Source of the DNA: Bacillota bacterium
GTDB taxonomy: Bacteria; Bacillota; Dehalobacteriia; UBA4068
DNA: 33,481 bases
Direction: 5' to 3'
NCBI GenBank assembly: GCA_030527285.1
Contig: JAUNBC010000019.1
Coordinates: 1-33,481, forward strand
Positions 7,906 through 15,841 of this stretch are shown piece by piece. Position 1 is the first letter of the stretch; the number at the start of each line of letters is the position of its first letter. The notes under the pieces were generated by a model. It had not been told where the DNA came from, ran no database searches, and saw nothing but the letters and a program-made list of their open reading frames with translations. A program made the position numbers and the translations under genes.

Positions 7906-8466
7906 TTATTTCATGCCGAGGAAAGATTTGACCGTCTCAAAATTCATAAAGTCGGCCTTGTTGACGAAAACGCCTTCCGGCGAACGCAGCGTGCCGTCGC
8001 CCTCATGCGCGTGATTGGCGATGATATGGCCGATCGAATCGGGGCAGCCGTTGCGCAGCGCGATCACCGTGCCGGAGAAGGGATGGCGGAGATTTTTGCC
8101 CATTACCGATTTGACGGTCTCGCCGTTCGCGTTCTTTTCATATTCCACCAGCTTGCCAACATCATGCAGCAGCGCGCCGGCTACCAGCAGATCGTTATCG
8201 ACGGTGAATTTGGCGTCCTTCTTCGGATAGATGGCGTTGAATTCGTCCATCGCTTCCTTGGCGATGCGGGTCACGCCGCGCACATGGTCAAGATAAGAGA
8301 AGGGGCAATCGGGGATCAGCAGGGTGAAGGGGATCTTATCCATATCATCCGGCTGCCAGCCGCCGGTGGTCAGCGCGTCGACGTAACTGGCGACGACCTT
8401 ATCCTGCAGGGACGGATCCTTGATCCACTCGATCTCGGGGAATAACTCTCTGATGCGTTTTTCCAT
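7906..8466 (-). CDS. HD-domain phosphohydrolase-like protein
   Basis: A 186-residue protein with an HD metal-dependent hydrolase domain: His in YLDHVRGV (about residue 60), the doublet in GALLHDVGKL (about 98-107), a later His pair in IANHAHEGDG, and a final Asp in NKADF. This is the full H-HD-H-D constellation of active HD enzymes, which usually hydrolyse phosphate esters of nucleotides or related compounds. No family more precise than HD is recognisable to me. The ATG follows AAGGAGGTAG. It is embedded between the GntR regulator and hydratase pair 2 on the same strand, so it is probably cotranscribed and might serve the pathway, for example by dephosphorylating a metabolite or damaged cofactor. 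That role is speculative. Confidence 0.75.
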   Translation of the reverse strand: MEKRIRELFPEIEWIKDPSLQDKVVASYVDALTTGGWQPDDMDKIPFTLLIPDCPFSYLDHVRGVTRIAKEAMDEFNAIYPKKDAKFTVDNDLLVAGALLHDVGKLVEYEKNANGETVKSVMGKNLRHPFSGTVIALRNGCPDSIGHIIANHAHEGDGTLRSPEGVFVNKADFMNFETVKSFLGMK

Positions 8467-8559
8467 ACAAACCTACCTCCTTGGATTTTATATTAGACGT
8501 TGACCGCTTGCGCGGCCGCGTGATGCGCTTATGTTGCCGTTGGCGTAATGGAGCCGGCG

Positions 8560-9255
8560 TCAGTTGCTGGCGATATTCAGCAGCAGCGTTTTATAGATGC
8601 GGTCGATATGCGCCGCCGCCGCCTCGCGCGCCCGCGCCGGATCATGGTCGCAAACCGCGTCGTAGATGGCGCGATGCTCGAGCAGGAAAGCGTCCTTGTC
8701 ATTGAGCAGGTTGTAAATGCGCTCATGGGTGGCCATGATCAGGTCAAAGTTCATGCGCGTCAGGTTGACGAAGACGAAATTATGCGTGGCCTCGGCCAGC
8801 GCCAGATGAAAGTCGAAGTCGATACGCGCCCGCGCCTTGGGACCCACCGCCTGATCGGCGCCGACGGAGACGATTTGCAGCAGCCGCGTCAGATCGGCGG
8901 AGAGGGCGCGCATCGCGCTCTCGGCGGCGATAGCGGGATCAAGGATGCGCCTGGCTTCCATCAGCTCCAGTATCGCCGATTCCTCCAACGGCAGCGTCTG
9001 ATCGTCCGCGGCGACGGCGCGCGGCTGACGCACGAAACGCCCCTTGCCGGGTACCGATTCGATCAGACCGAGCAATTCGAGCACGCGAAAGGCCTCGCGC
9101 AGCGAGGCGCGGCTGACGCCAAAAGAGTCCATCAGCTGACGCTCCGACGGCAGCGGCTGCCCCGGCAGGATATCTCCCTCAGCGATGGACCTCTTGATCT
9201 TTTCGACGACTTTTTCATATACGCGCGCGCCGCGTGATATCTGATATTCGCTCAT
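8560..9255 (-). CDS. GntR family, FCD-domain (FadR-type) transcriptional regulator
   Basis: A 231-residue regulator. Residues about 10-72 form the GntR winged helix (VYEKVVEKIKRSIAEGDI, then LPSERQLMDSFGVSRASLREALR-like helix-turn-helix). Residues about 90-225 form an FCD ligand domain with the expected acidic and His metal-site residues (DFDFHLAL, EHRAIYDAV, AAHIDRI). FCD regulators bind carboxylic acids through a bound metal, which suits a di- or tricarboxylate pathway. AAAGGAGCG precedes the ATG. It sits inside the cluster between the citX-citG fusion and the HD gene, so it is the likely pathway-specific regulator, and a palindrome in its own upstream region may be its operator. Confidence 0.87.
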   Translation of the reverse strand: MSEYQISRGARVYEKVVEKIKRSIAEGDILPGQPLPSERQLMDSFGVSRASLREAFRVLELLGLIESVPGKGRFVRQPRAVAADDQTLPLEESAILELMEARRILDPAIAAESAMRALSADLTRLLQIVSVGADQAVGPKARARIDFDFHLALAEATHNFVFVNLTRMNFDLIMATHERIYNLLNDKDAFLLEHRAIYDAVCDHDPARAREAAAAHIDRIYKTLLLNIASN

Positions 9256-9270
9256 AAACGCTCCTTTGGC

Positions 9271-9288
9271 GGTCTACCAAGTATACTT
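9271..9288 (-). promoter_or_regulatory. palindromic operator-like site and -10 upstream of the GntR gene
   Basis: The 126-base gap upstream of the regulator contains the perfect 10-bp palindrome AAGTATACTT (9279-9288) next to GGTCTACC (9271-9278). Read on the - strand, the palindrome includes TATACT, a good -10, but no convincing -35 is present. A GT-N-AC-rich palindrome is typical of sites bound by FCD-type GntR proteins, so autoregulation is plausible; direct evidence is absent. Confidence 0.38.
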
Positions 9289-9380
9289 TACTACTTTTAA
9301 TGGCCGTTTGCAAGCGTTTTTTTCGTGAATATCCGCGTGTTTCCGCTGCGTTTGCCGGACTGGTCAGACCAGTCGCACTA

Positions 9381-10745
9381 TCAGCGCCTATCCTGCATAA
9401 AATGGACGAAAAACGTTATAGCCAGCAGATCCGCCGAGCCGCCGGGACTGAGCCGTTCGGCGATAAATTGCCGGTTCAGCTCCGTCAATTCCGCCAGCGC
9501 CGGCGGCGGTTCGCGGCGCGCCAGCTCCGCGGCCTGCGCGGTGATACGCTGCTGCGCCTGCCGGCCGCCGCGGGCAAAAATATTGGAGTCGCCGCTATGC
9601 GCCAGCAAGTCGAGCAGCGTCAGCGCGCCCGCGTCATTGAGGCTGCGCCCCTCGTCCAGCCGCTTTTGCAGCGCCGGCAGGCCGTAGCGCCGTACTGTGG
9701 CAAAGCCGCTCGCCGCCTCGGCGCGCGCCCCGCCCCCCGCTTGTACATACAGCCGCTCGCCGCCGCTGCGCGCCGTGCTCTCGTCCAGAGCCGCCAGCTC
9801 CCGTTGCAGCGGAGCCGCCGCCATCGCCGCCGCCGTGTCGAGCAGCGCGTTGCTATCGGCGCCGTCGCCGTCCGTTGCCAGCAGCCGTCCCGCCGCCGCG
9901 CATAGCAGTCCCAGCGAGAAGAGCAGCCCTTTATGCGTGTTCACGCCGCCGGTGGCGGCCAGCATCGCGTCCTCGGCCTCCATACCGAGGTAACGCAAGC
10001 GGGCGAAGCATTGCTCGGGCGTAAGCCGCGCCTCGTCATAGCCGCGATAAAACATCCGCGTAAACCACGGCAGCAGCGTGCCGCCGCTGTCGATGAAGGT
10101 GAAGAAGTCCATATCCGTATGCGCGCCGCTGTCGGCGCGGTCCACCAGCCCCGGTTTGGGCGTGACCGCCAGCTCGTAAAACAGCGCGCGTCCGGCCGCC
10201 GCCATCACCCGCGCCGCCTGCTGCTCGCGGCGGTACGCGCCGATCAGCTGCGTTATGCGTGCGAGCAGCTGCGGCAGGCTATGCGTGCGGGCGCGGACGC
10301 ATAGATGCGCCGGTCGTTCGCACAGCAGGCAAAGACGCGGCGCATGGCCTGATTCCGTTCGCGATACGGGCCGCCCCTGCTCCGTCAGCACGTCGATATC
10401 GAATAAGCGCCCCAGCGGATGCTCGTCCTCGACGGTGAGCAGCGCCTGCTTGAGCTGCAGCGCCTCGCCGGCTACCGGCCACAGCGCATGATAGCCGCAG
10501 TTTTCCTCATAGTATTCAGCCGCGCCGCAGGAGAAATGACGGCGGCGCAATTGCCGCTCGATGGCGGCGCAGCCCTCGTCAAAGGCATAGCGGTAATCCG
10601 GCGCGAGCTTGATCTCGCCGGGCACGTTCAGCGTCAGGCTGACGGCGCAGCCGGGATAGCGTTGTTGTAATTGCCGCTGGCGGGCGGCGCGCAGCTCGCG
10701 CGCGGCCATCATTTCGGCGGCGGTAACGGCTTGCGGAGTGGTCAA
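9381..10745 (-). CDS. citXG: CitX-CitG fusion: holo-citrate lyase synthase and triphosphoribosyl-dephospho-CoA synthase
   Basis: A 454-residue two-domain maturation enzyme. Residues about 1-170 match CitX, which transfers the prosthetic group to the lyase acyl carrier protein (motif GRLFDIDV near 112-119). Residues about 180-454 match CitG, which makes 2'-(5''-triphosphoribosyl)-3'-dephospho-CoA from ATP and dephospho-CoA (TPKPGLVDRADSGAHTDM, GVNTHKG, and the terminal GGSADLLAITFF). Fused CitXG is known in other bacteria. The start appears to be TTG at 10745, with GAGGAT 6 bases upstream. It lies downstream of a terminator-like hairpin after citF and shows no obvious promoter of its own, so its expression may depend on readthrough. 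Confidence 0.9.
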   Translation of the reverse strand: MTTPQAVTAAEMMAARELRAARQRQLQQRYPGCAVSLTLNVPGEIKLAPDYRYAFDEGCAAIERQLRRRHFSCGAAEYYEENCGYHALWPVAGEALQLKQALLTVEDEHPLGRLFDIDVLTEQGRPVSRTESGHAPRLCLLCERPAHLCVRARTHSLPQLLARITQLIGAYRREQQAARVMAAAGRALFYELAVTPKPGLVDRADSGAHTDMDFFTFIDSGGTLLPWFTRMFYRGYDEARLTPEQCFARLRYLGMEAEDAMLAATGGVNTHKGLLFSLGLLCAAAGRLLATDGDGADSNALLDTAAAMAAAPLQRELAALDESTARSGGERLYVQAGGGARAEAASGFATVRRYGLPALQKRLDEGRSLNDAGALTLLDLLAHSGDSNIFARGGRQAQQRITAQAAELARREPPPALAELTELNRQFIAERLSPGGSADLLAITFFVHFMQDRR

Positions 10746-10776
10746 TGGCGTATCCTCGTCGTTATTTGATGACAGT

Positions 10777-10809
10777 AAAAAGGGGACAAGGCCATCTCCT
10801 TGCCCCCTT
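10777..10809 (-). terminator. terminator-like hairpin between citF and citXG
   Basis: On the - strand a stem AAGGGGGCAAGG / CCTTGTCCCC (one imperfection), with a 6-base loop, is followed by a T run. It lies directly after the citF stop and before citXG, within a run of same-strand genes, so it probably acts as a partial terminator that lowers expression of the downstream genes relative to the lyase subunits. Confidence 0.8.
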
Positions 10810-10823
10810 AGGCGGCAAAACGG

Positions 10824-12380
10824 TTATTTCTTGATTTGATGGATGACGTCGATCACGGTGCCGTCGCGGTATTCGACAATGCATACGACCTTATCGGTAG
10901 TCTCGATCGGCTCGGGAACGCCGGTCATCGACTCGGCCAACTGCTGCAAATACTCGATGCTGACCAGCTTGAGATTGGTCTTTTCCAGGTCTTCTTTCAG
11001 CTCGGCATAGTAGCGATGCTTGGGATTGAGCGCGATGCCGGCCTCGGTGACCACGGCGGCGATGGTGTCGCCGGGCGTGCAGAGCGTGAATACGCGCTTG
11101 ACGATCGAGGGCGTGCGTCCGCGCACCACCGGCAGGGTGACGATGGAAATGTCAGCGTCGGTGGCTACGTCGGGGCCGCCGCCCAGTCCGCCCATCATCT
11201 CGCCGGAGGAGCCGGTGAGGATGTTGACGTTGAAGTCGGTATCGACCTCCAGCGCCGCCAATACGCCGAAATTCAGCTTCGACAGCAGGCTGCCCTTGGT
11301 GAAGGGGTTGGCGTACAGCGCATTGTCGATCTCCAATATATTCGGGTCCTCGACGATAGCGCGCGCCGCCACCGCGTCAAAGGATTGCGAGCATTCCAGC
11401 ACCCGCACCTGACCCTTGCGGAACATGTCGATGATATTGGCGGTCATGCCGCCCAGAGCGAAGCTGGCCTTGATGCCGCGCTCCTCCATGCGTTCGGATA
11501 AATAGATGGTGGCGGCGATGCTGATAGCGCCGGCGCCGGTCTGGAAGGAGAAGCCTTCCTTGAACAGACGCGAGGCGGCGATCAGATCGGCGGAGCGCTC
11601 GGCGATCAGCAGGTCGCGCGGGTTCTTGGTCATACGCGCCGCACCGGCGCCGATCTTATCGGAGTCGCCGATCTTTTCCACCACGGCCACATGATCGACG
11701 TACATCTGCGAGATGCTGACCGGAGCCAGCGGGAAATCGACGAGATTGTCGGTGACGATCACGACCTTGCCGGCGCTGGTAGCGTCGATGAACGCATAGC
11801 CGAGCGAGCCGCAGGCGTTGGGGCCGATCTGGCCGGTAGCGTTGCCGTATTCATCGGCGGCCGACGCGCCGATGAAGGCCACGTCGATGCTGACTTCGCC
11901 GGCCTCGATAGCGCGCGGGCGCGCGCCGTGTGGGCGCAGCACCACAGGCTCGTCCATCAGTCCGGCCAGCACCGCGTCGCCCAGTTCGCCGCGGATACCG
12001 CTGGCGGAAATGCGCGAGATGGTGCCGTCCTTGACAAAGTCGACGATCGAGGGGTTCTTGATATTGACCACAGCCGAGGGATTGAAGCTGAGGTTTTTGA
12101 TACCGAGCTTGCGAATGGCGGTCAGCACCTGCGAGATCACCATATCGCCTTCGCGGAAGCAATGATGGAAGGAGATGCTCATGCCGTCTTTGAGCCCGCT
12201 GGCGACGATCGCTTCCTCCAGAGTCTTGACCTTACTGCCGCCTTGCGGCGAGCGCTCCGGCTTGCGGCGGCTGACCACCGGCTGATCGCCGGGCTTACCG
12301 GCAAAGGGGCCCATATAGGGCTTGACCTTATAGAAGCCGACCTGCTCCGGCAATTCGCGTCCCATACAGTTCTTGACCAT
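10824..12380 (-). CDS. citF: citrate lyase alpha subunit (citrate:acetyl-ACP transferase)
   Basis: A 518-residue CitF, the usual length. In citrate lyase this subunit exchanges the acetyl group on the acyl carrier protein for citrate, so that the beta subunit can cleave citryl-ACP. The fold of CoA-transferase family I is recognisable from GMSISFHHCFREGD (about 65-78), FIGASAADEYGNATG (about 170-184), SFQTGAGAISIAATIY (about 275-290) and SSGEMMGGLGGGPDVATDA (about 396-414). Its ATG overlaps the TAA of citE by one base. A related citramalate lyase uses homologous subunits, so the real substrate might not be citrate; the sequence does not tell them apart here. Confidence 0.92.
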   Translation of the reverse strand: MVKNCMGRELPEQVGFYKVKPYMGPFAGKPGDQPVVSRRKPERSPQGGSKVKTLEEAIVASGLKDGMSISFHHCFREGDMVISQVLTAIRKLGIKNLSFNPSAVVNIKNPSIVDFVKDGTISRISASGIRGELGDAVLAGLMDEPVVLRPHGARPRAIEAGEVSIDVAFIGASAADEYGNATGQIGPNACGSLGYAFIDATSAGKVVIVTDNLVDFPLAPVSISQMYVDHVAVVEKIGDSDKIGAGAARMTKNPRDLLIAERSADLIAASRLFKEGFSFQTGAGAISIAATIYLSERMEERGIKASFALGGMTANIIDMFRKGQVRVLECSQSFDAVAARAIVEDPNILEIDNALYANPFTKGSLLSKLNFGVLAALEVDTDFNVNILTGSSGEMMGGLGGGPDVATDADISIVTLPVVRGRTPSIVKRVFTLCTPGDTIAAVVTEAGIALNPKHRYYAELKEDLEKTNLKLVSIEYLQQLAESMTGVPEPIETTDKVVCIVEYRDGTVIDVIHQIKK

Positions 12381-13279
12381 TATTCAGCACCTCCGATCTT
12401 GATACCAGCCGCTTCGGCTTGCGCCAGCGTGGTCAGAGCGCGCAGCTCCATCGGCTTGTCGATCATCGAGCCGTCCAAGGTGATGGCGCCTTTATTGAGT
12501 TTCTTGCCTTCCTCCACCGCCGCCAAAACGCGCAGCGCGTAATTGATCTCTTTCTTGGAGGGGGTGAAATAGGAGTTGACGATATCTATCTGGCGGGGAT
12601 GGACGACGGTCTTGCCGTCGAAGCCTAAATTTTTGGTCAGCGTGGTATCGGCGCGCAGCCCCTCCATGTCGTTGATATCGGAAAATACCGCGTCCAACGC
12701 TTCCACTCCGGCGGAACGGCAGGCCATCAGCACGGCGTTGCGCGCATAGAAGATCTCCCAGCCGGGCTTGGTGCGCGTCGCCTTCATGCTGGCGGTGAAA
12801 TCCTCCGCGCCCAGAGCCAGCGCTTCCACGCGCTCGTCGGCCTTGGCAATGGCTTCGGCGTTTAGTACGCCGGGATAGGATTCGATATTGCACCACAGCT
12901 TGGTCGAGCCGACCTCGATGCCTGCCTCTTGCTCGATCTCGGTGATACGCTTGGCGATGCGCTCCACCTCCGCTGCCGATTCGACCTTGGGGATACGGAT
13001 GGCGTCGGGACGGGCGCGCACGGCGGCCTCAAGATCGTCGTCGAGGAATTCGGAGTAGATGCCGTTGACGCGGATCAGCACATATTTATCCTTGGGGCGG
13101 TGATAGCGCACCGTATTGTAGACCAGGAAGCGCGCCGCGTCTTTTTCCGCGATCGGCACCGAGTCCTCAAGGTCATAAACAAGGCAGTCCTCGTTGTAGA
13201 ATATCGCCTGCGACATATTGACCGGCGAGGAACCGCTGACGTACAAGCTCGTTCTTTTGAGCGCTGTTTTGCCTGCCAT
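12380..13279 (-). CDS. citE: citrate lyase beta subunit (citryl-ACP lyase)
   Basis: A 299-residue CitE with a TIM-barrel lyase fold that cleaves citryl-ACP to acetyl-ACP and oxaloacetate. Conserved acidic and basic residues of the family are visible: VLIRVNGIYSEF (substrate Arg, about residues 67-78), IRIPKVESAAE (about 95-105), CNIESYPGVLN (metal-ligand Glu, about 129-139) and ALGAEDFTASM (metal-ligand Asp, about 156-166). The gene is directly joined to citD (TGA next to ATG) and overlaps citF, so the three subunits are translationally coupled. Homologues in other contexts cleave citramalyl or malyl thioesters, so substrate identity is inferred from the neighbours only. Confidence 0.92.
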   Translation of the reverse strand: MAGKTALKRTSLYVSGSSPVNMSQAIFYNEDCLVYDLEDSVPIAEKDAARFLVYNTVRYHRPKDKYVLIRVNGIYSEFLDDDLEAAVRARPDAIRIPKVESAAEVERIAKRITEIEQEAGIEVGSTKLWCNIESYPGVLNAEAIAKADERVEALALGAEDFTASMKATRTKPGWEIFYARNAVLMACRSAGVEALDAVFSDINDMEGLRADTTLTKNLGFDGKTVVHPRQIDIVNSYFTPSKKEINYALRVLAAVEEGKKLNKGAITLDGSMIDKPMELRALTTLAQAEAAGIKIGGAE

Positions 13280-13579
13280 TCAGCTTACCCCCTTCCAGTC
13301 AAAGGCGACCTCGGCGGAGCGGCAGATCGCCGCCTGCATACGCGCGCGGATCACCCAGTCGAATGCGCCTTTGTCATTGATCTGCACGATAGCGTCGCTG
13401 ATCTGGAATTTCTCCAGCTCCTCGCGCACCGTTTGCAGTATCGACTTTTCAAACATCACCTTGACGATGCTGTCAAGATTGATCTCCACGCCTTTTCCCG
13501 GATTGGGAAAGAGCGTGATCTGCACGTCGCAGGATTCCAATGTGCCGACAACCGCCGGTTTCTTCAGTTGCATTGCCAT
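13280..13579 (-). CDS. citD: citrate lyase gamma subunit (acyl carrier protein)
   Basis: A 99-residue CitD. It carries the phosphoribosyl-dephospho-CoA arm on a serine in the motif GTLESCDV (Ser16), close to Ser14 of characterised proteins, and presents acetyl and citryl groups to CitF and CitE. The remainder (FEKSILQTVREELEKF, DKGAFDWVIRARMQAAI) is characteristic of the family. A GGGGGT purine stretch precedes the ATG. There are 52 bases between the citC stop and this gene, with no terminator, so citC-citD-citE-citF should form one transcript. Confidence 0.92.
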   Translation of the reverse strand: MAMQLKKPAVVGTLESCDVQITLFPNPGKGVEINLDSIVKVMFEKSILQTVREELEKFQISDAIVQINDKGAFDWVIRARMQAAICRSAEVAFDWKGVS

Positions 13580-13631
13580 ACCCCCTTGCGAAAATATAAA
13601 TAAAACTATATTTCAATGCTTTACGACCAGA

Positions 13632-14666
13632 TCAAGATTGTCCGCGTAATTGCGCGGCCACGGCGCGCCCCGCCGGCGTTTGTAAATAGGCGCAGCTGCT
13701 GTCAGGCAGATAGCGGCGCAGCAGCTGCTGATCCGCGCCCTCGGCGATCAAGCGCCGCACCGTGGAGGCGGATATCGCAGTTCCGCCGCTTTCCGTCTTG
13801 CGCGGTATCTCCACCACCTCGACGCCCAGCGGCGGCAGCAGTTCGCGCATCAGCCGGTTATACTGCTGCGTGACCGCGCAGGCCGGCTCTTCTCCGACAA
13901 AGCGGCGGCTGATATTGAGCTGCGGCGCGATCTGTTCGCCGAATAGCCGCAGATCAAGCTCGGCTTCGATGGCTACCGCGTCGTCGTCTTGCTTGAGGAA
14001 ATAGGTGGGGAAGGTGGCGGCGGATATCATATACGGCCCGCCCGGGCAGACGCGGATATTGCTGATATCGGCCACGCCCTCCTGTACCAGCCGCAGCCGG
14101 TCGGCGAAGGGGAAGACCGAGCGATCCTCCTCGACGACGAACAGATACAGCAGCCGGCAATGCGCCGCCGCGTATTCGGCCAGATAGCGGTGGCCGAGGG
14201 TGAAGGGATTGCAATTCATCACCACCGCGCCGCATACGCCGTCGCAGGGCGCGGCGATGGCGGAGGTAAAGCGGGCGACGCCGCCCTCGCGGTTTTCCAG
14301 CATCGCCACCTTATCGGTGGTCAGCAACGGATGAAAGCCGCTGTTGATGAACAGAGCGCTGTTTTGCGGCTTGGTGTAAACGAACAGCTCAAAACGGCCT
14401 TTGGCAAAGCGGTCGGCCATCAGCGCGCTCAGCAGCTGGCCGAGCAGATTATGTCCGCGCAGCCGCTCGTCCACGGCAAAGCATTTGAGTACGGAGCCGG
14501 CCGCGCAGCCGCAGGCCATGATCTCGTCCTCGTCGTCGACAAAGGCGGCCGCGTAGTCGATATCGTCTTCCAAACGCAGCTGATGGCGCAGCAAAAAAGC
14601 CGCCAGCGCCCGCTTATCCTGCGCTAATGAGGGTATCATATCGCGAAGATGAAAGTTATGCTCCAT
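13632..14666 (-). CDS. citC: citrate lyase ligase (acetate:SH-citrate lyase ligase)
   Basis: A protein of about 344 residues that activates citrate lyase by ATP-dependent acetylation of the ACP thiol. It has an N-terminal GNAT-like domain (ECG-region equivalents around CGCAAGSVLKCFAVDERLRG) and a C-terminal nucleotidyltransferase domain with the HxGH-like motif MNCNPFTLGHRYL (about residues 145-160) and the later TAISASTVR loop. The start at 14666 is chosen over an upstream in-frame ATG because the promoter lies between the two and because family members begin near this point; GGAG lies about 12 bases upstream. It is the first gene of the cluster and runs divergently from the pseudouridine synthase gene. 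Confidence 0.9.
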   Translation of the reverse strand: MEHNFHLRDMIPSLAQDKRALAAFLLRHQLRLEDDIDYAAAFVDDEDEIMACGCAAGSVLKCFAVDERLRGHNLLGQLLSALMADRFAKGRFELFVYTKPQNSALFINSGFHPLLTTDKVAMLENREGGVARFTSAIAAPCDGVCGAVVMNCNPFTLGHRYLAEYAAAHCRLLYLFVVEEDRSVFPFADRLRLVQEGVADISNIRVCPGGPYMISAATFPTYFLKQDDDAVAIEAELDLRLFGEQIAPQLNISRRFVGEEPACAVTQQYNRLMRELLPPLGVEVVEIPRKTESGGTAISASTVRRLIAEGADQQLLRRYLPDSSCAYLQTPAGRAVAAQLRGQS

Positions 14667-14703
14667 GGCGGCGGTATCTCCGATCAAAACACATTTAAGC
14701 CCA

Positions 14704-14750
14704 ACAATTATTGTATCGCGAAAGCGCGCCGATGTCAATTGACGGCGCGC
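14704..14750 (-). promoter_or_regulatory. sigma-A promoter of the cit cluster with two overlapping palindromes
   Basis: On the - strand TTGACA (14733-14738) and TACAAT (14710-14715) are separated by exactly 17 bases, a near-perfect sigma-A promoter, with transcription starting about 35 bases before citC. The 11-base palindrome ACAATTATTGT (14704-14714) overlaps the -10. Around the -35 is an interrupted palindrome: GCGCGCC (14724-14730), GTCAATTGAC (14734-14743), GGCGCGC (14744-14750). Either could be an operator; the cluster's own GntR-type regulator is a candidate ligand-responsive factor. Confidence 0.82.
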
Positions 14751-14829
14751 GATGAAAATGCTAAGATGAAAACGCCAAGATGATAGCGAAAAATGCGGCA
14801 ACAGGCGGCAGTATGGGGAAAAGGCAAAA

Positions 14830-15699
14830 ATGACGGAAACGCTGGAGTATATCATCGAGCAATACGATCTGCCTTGCAGCGTCGGCGGTTATTTGCAGCG
14901 GCGCGGCTTTTCACGCGGGCTGCTGCGCAGTTTGCGCGCCAGCGGCGGCGTCAGCGTCGACGGGGTGTTCCGCCGTATGATCGAGCCGCTTGACGCCGGC
15001 GAGCATTTGCGCGTGGCGATGCCCGAGGCCGTCACGCCGCTGGTCGCCGCGCCCGCTCTGGATCTGGAGATACTATATGAGGACGGGCAGATGGTGGTGA
15101 TCAATAAGCCCGACGATATGCTGGTGCATCCGGCGGGGCGCGGCTTTGACGACGCGGTGGGCAATTTCTATGCCGCGCGCTGGCCGCAGCTGTTGTTCCG
15201 TCCCATCGGCCGCCTTGACCGTCATACCAGCGGCTGCTGCCTGATCGCCAAGAACCGTCCGGCGGCGGCGCTGCTCAGCGGTCATGTGGATAAGCTGTAT
15301 TTCGGCGTCGTCGAGGGGCGCGTCGAGCTGGAGCAGGGCGTGATTGACGCGCCGCTGCTGCGTGTGCCGGGGCGGCAGATCAAGCGCGTGGTCGGCGCGG
15401 GCGGCAAACCCAGCCGTACCGCTTATCGCGTATTACGCCGTTATGAAGGTTACAGCTTGCTCTGCCTGCGCCTGTTCAGCGGCCGCACGCATCAGATACG
15501 CGCGCATCTGGCGCATATCGGGCATCCGCTATGCGGCGACGCGCTGTACGGCGGCGGCCTCCGGCTGATCGCGCGGCAGGCGCTGCATTGCGGCCAGCTG
15601 TCGCTGCGCAGTCCGGCGGACGGGCGGCGCATCATCGTCAACGCGCCCTTGCCGGCGGATATGGCGGCTTTGCTCACCAGCGCATCAGCCCAACGATAA
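14830..15699 (+). CDS. RluA family pseudouridine synthase
   Basis: A 289-residue enzyme that isomerises uridine to pseudouridine in rRNA or tRNA. An S4 RNA-binding domain occupies about residues 18-60 (SVGGYLQRRGFSRGLLRSLR, VSVDGV). The catalytic domain follows, with the active-site Asp130 in GRLDRHTSG, the KLYFGVVEG segment, and the late FSGRTHQIRAHLAHIGHPLCGD motif (about 220-241). The size and S4 domain fit the RluD/YlyB-like branch, but the exact target position cannot be assigned. GGGGAAAAGG precedes the ATG. It stands alone, divergent from citC. No terminator is visible after its stop. Confidence 0.9.
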   Translation: MTETLEYIIEQYDLPCSVGGYLQRRGFSRGLLRSLRASGGVSVDGVFRRMIEPLDAGEHLRVAMPEAVTPLVAAPALDLEILYEDGQMVVINKPDDMLVHPAGRGFDDAVGNFYAARWPQLLFRPIGRLDRHTSGCCLIAKNRPAAALLSGHVDKLYFGVVEGRVELEQGVIDAPLLRVPGRQIKRVVGAGGKPSRTAYRVLRRYEGYSLLCLRLFSGRTHQIRAHLAHIGHPLCGDALYGGGLRLIARQALHCGQLSLRSPADGRRIIVNAPLPADMAALLTSASAQR

Positions 15700-15782
15700 A
15701 CTCCGCGTTACGGCGCTAAACACCACCCGGCGGTCGTTGCGCTTTGCGCCGTGCGGGGGCGTTACGCTCTGCGCGCCGGTGA

Positions 15783-15811
15783 TTGCAGCGGCCGCGCCGG
15801 TGTGGTATAAT
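15783..15811 (+). promoter_or_regulatory. sigma-A promoter for FMN reductase-like gene
   Basis: TTGCAG (15783-15788), 17 bases, TATAAT (15806-15811), with an extended -10 TGG just before. Transcription would begin about 24 bases before the ATG at 15842. Confidence 0.82.
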
Positions 15812-15841
15812 AGCAAATAAAACGATGAACGGAGGATACAT

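Noticed and set aside
4165..14666. Glutamate fermentation through methylaspartate, mesaconate and citramalate
   Set aside because: A hydratase plus lyase would fit its second half, but glutamate mutase and methylaspartate lyase are absent and the dehydrogenase has no place in it. It remains only a substrate alternative for part of the cluster.
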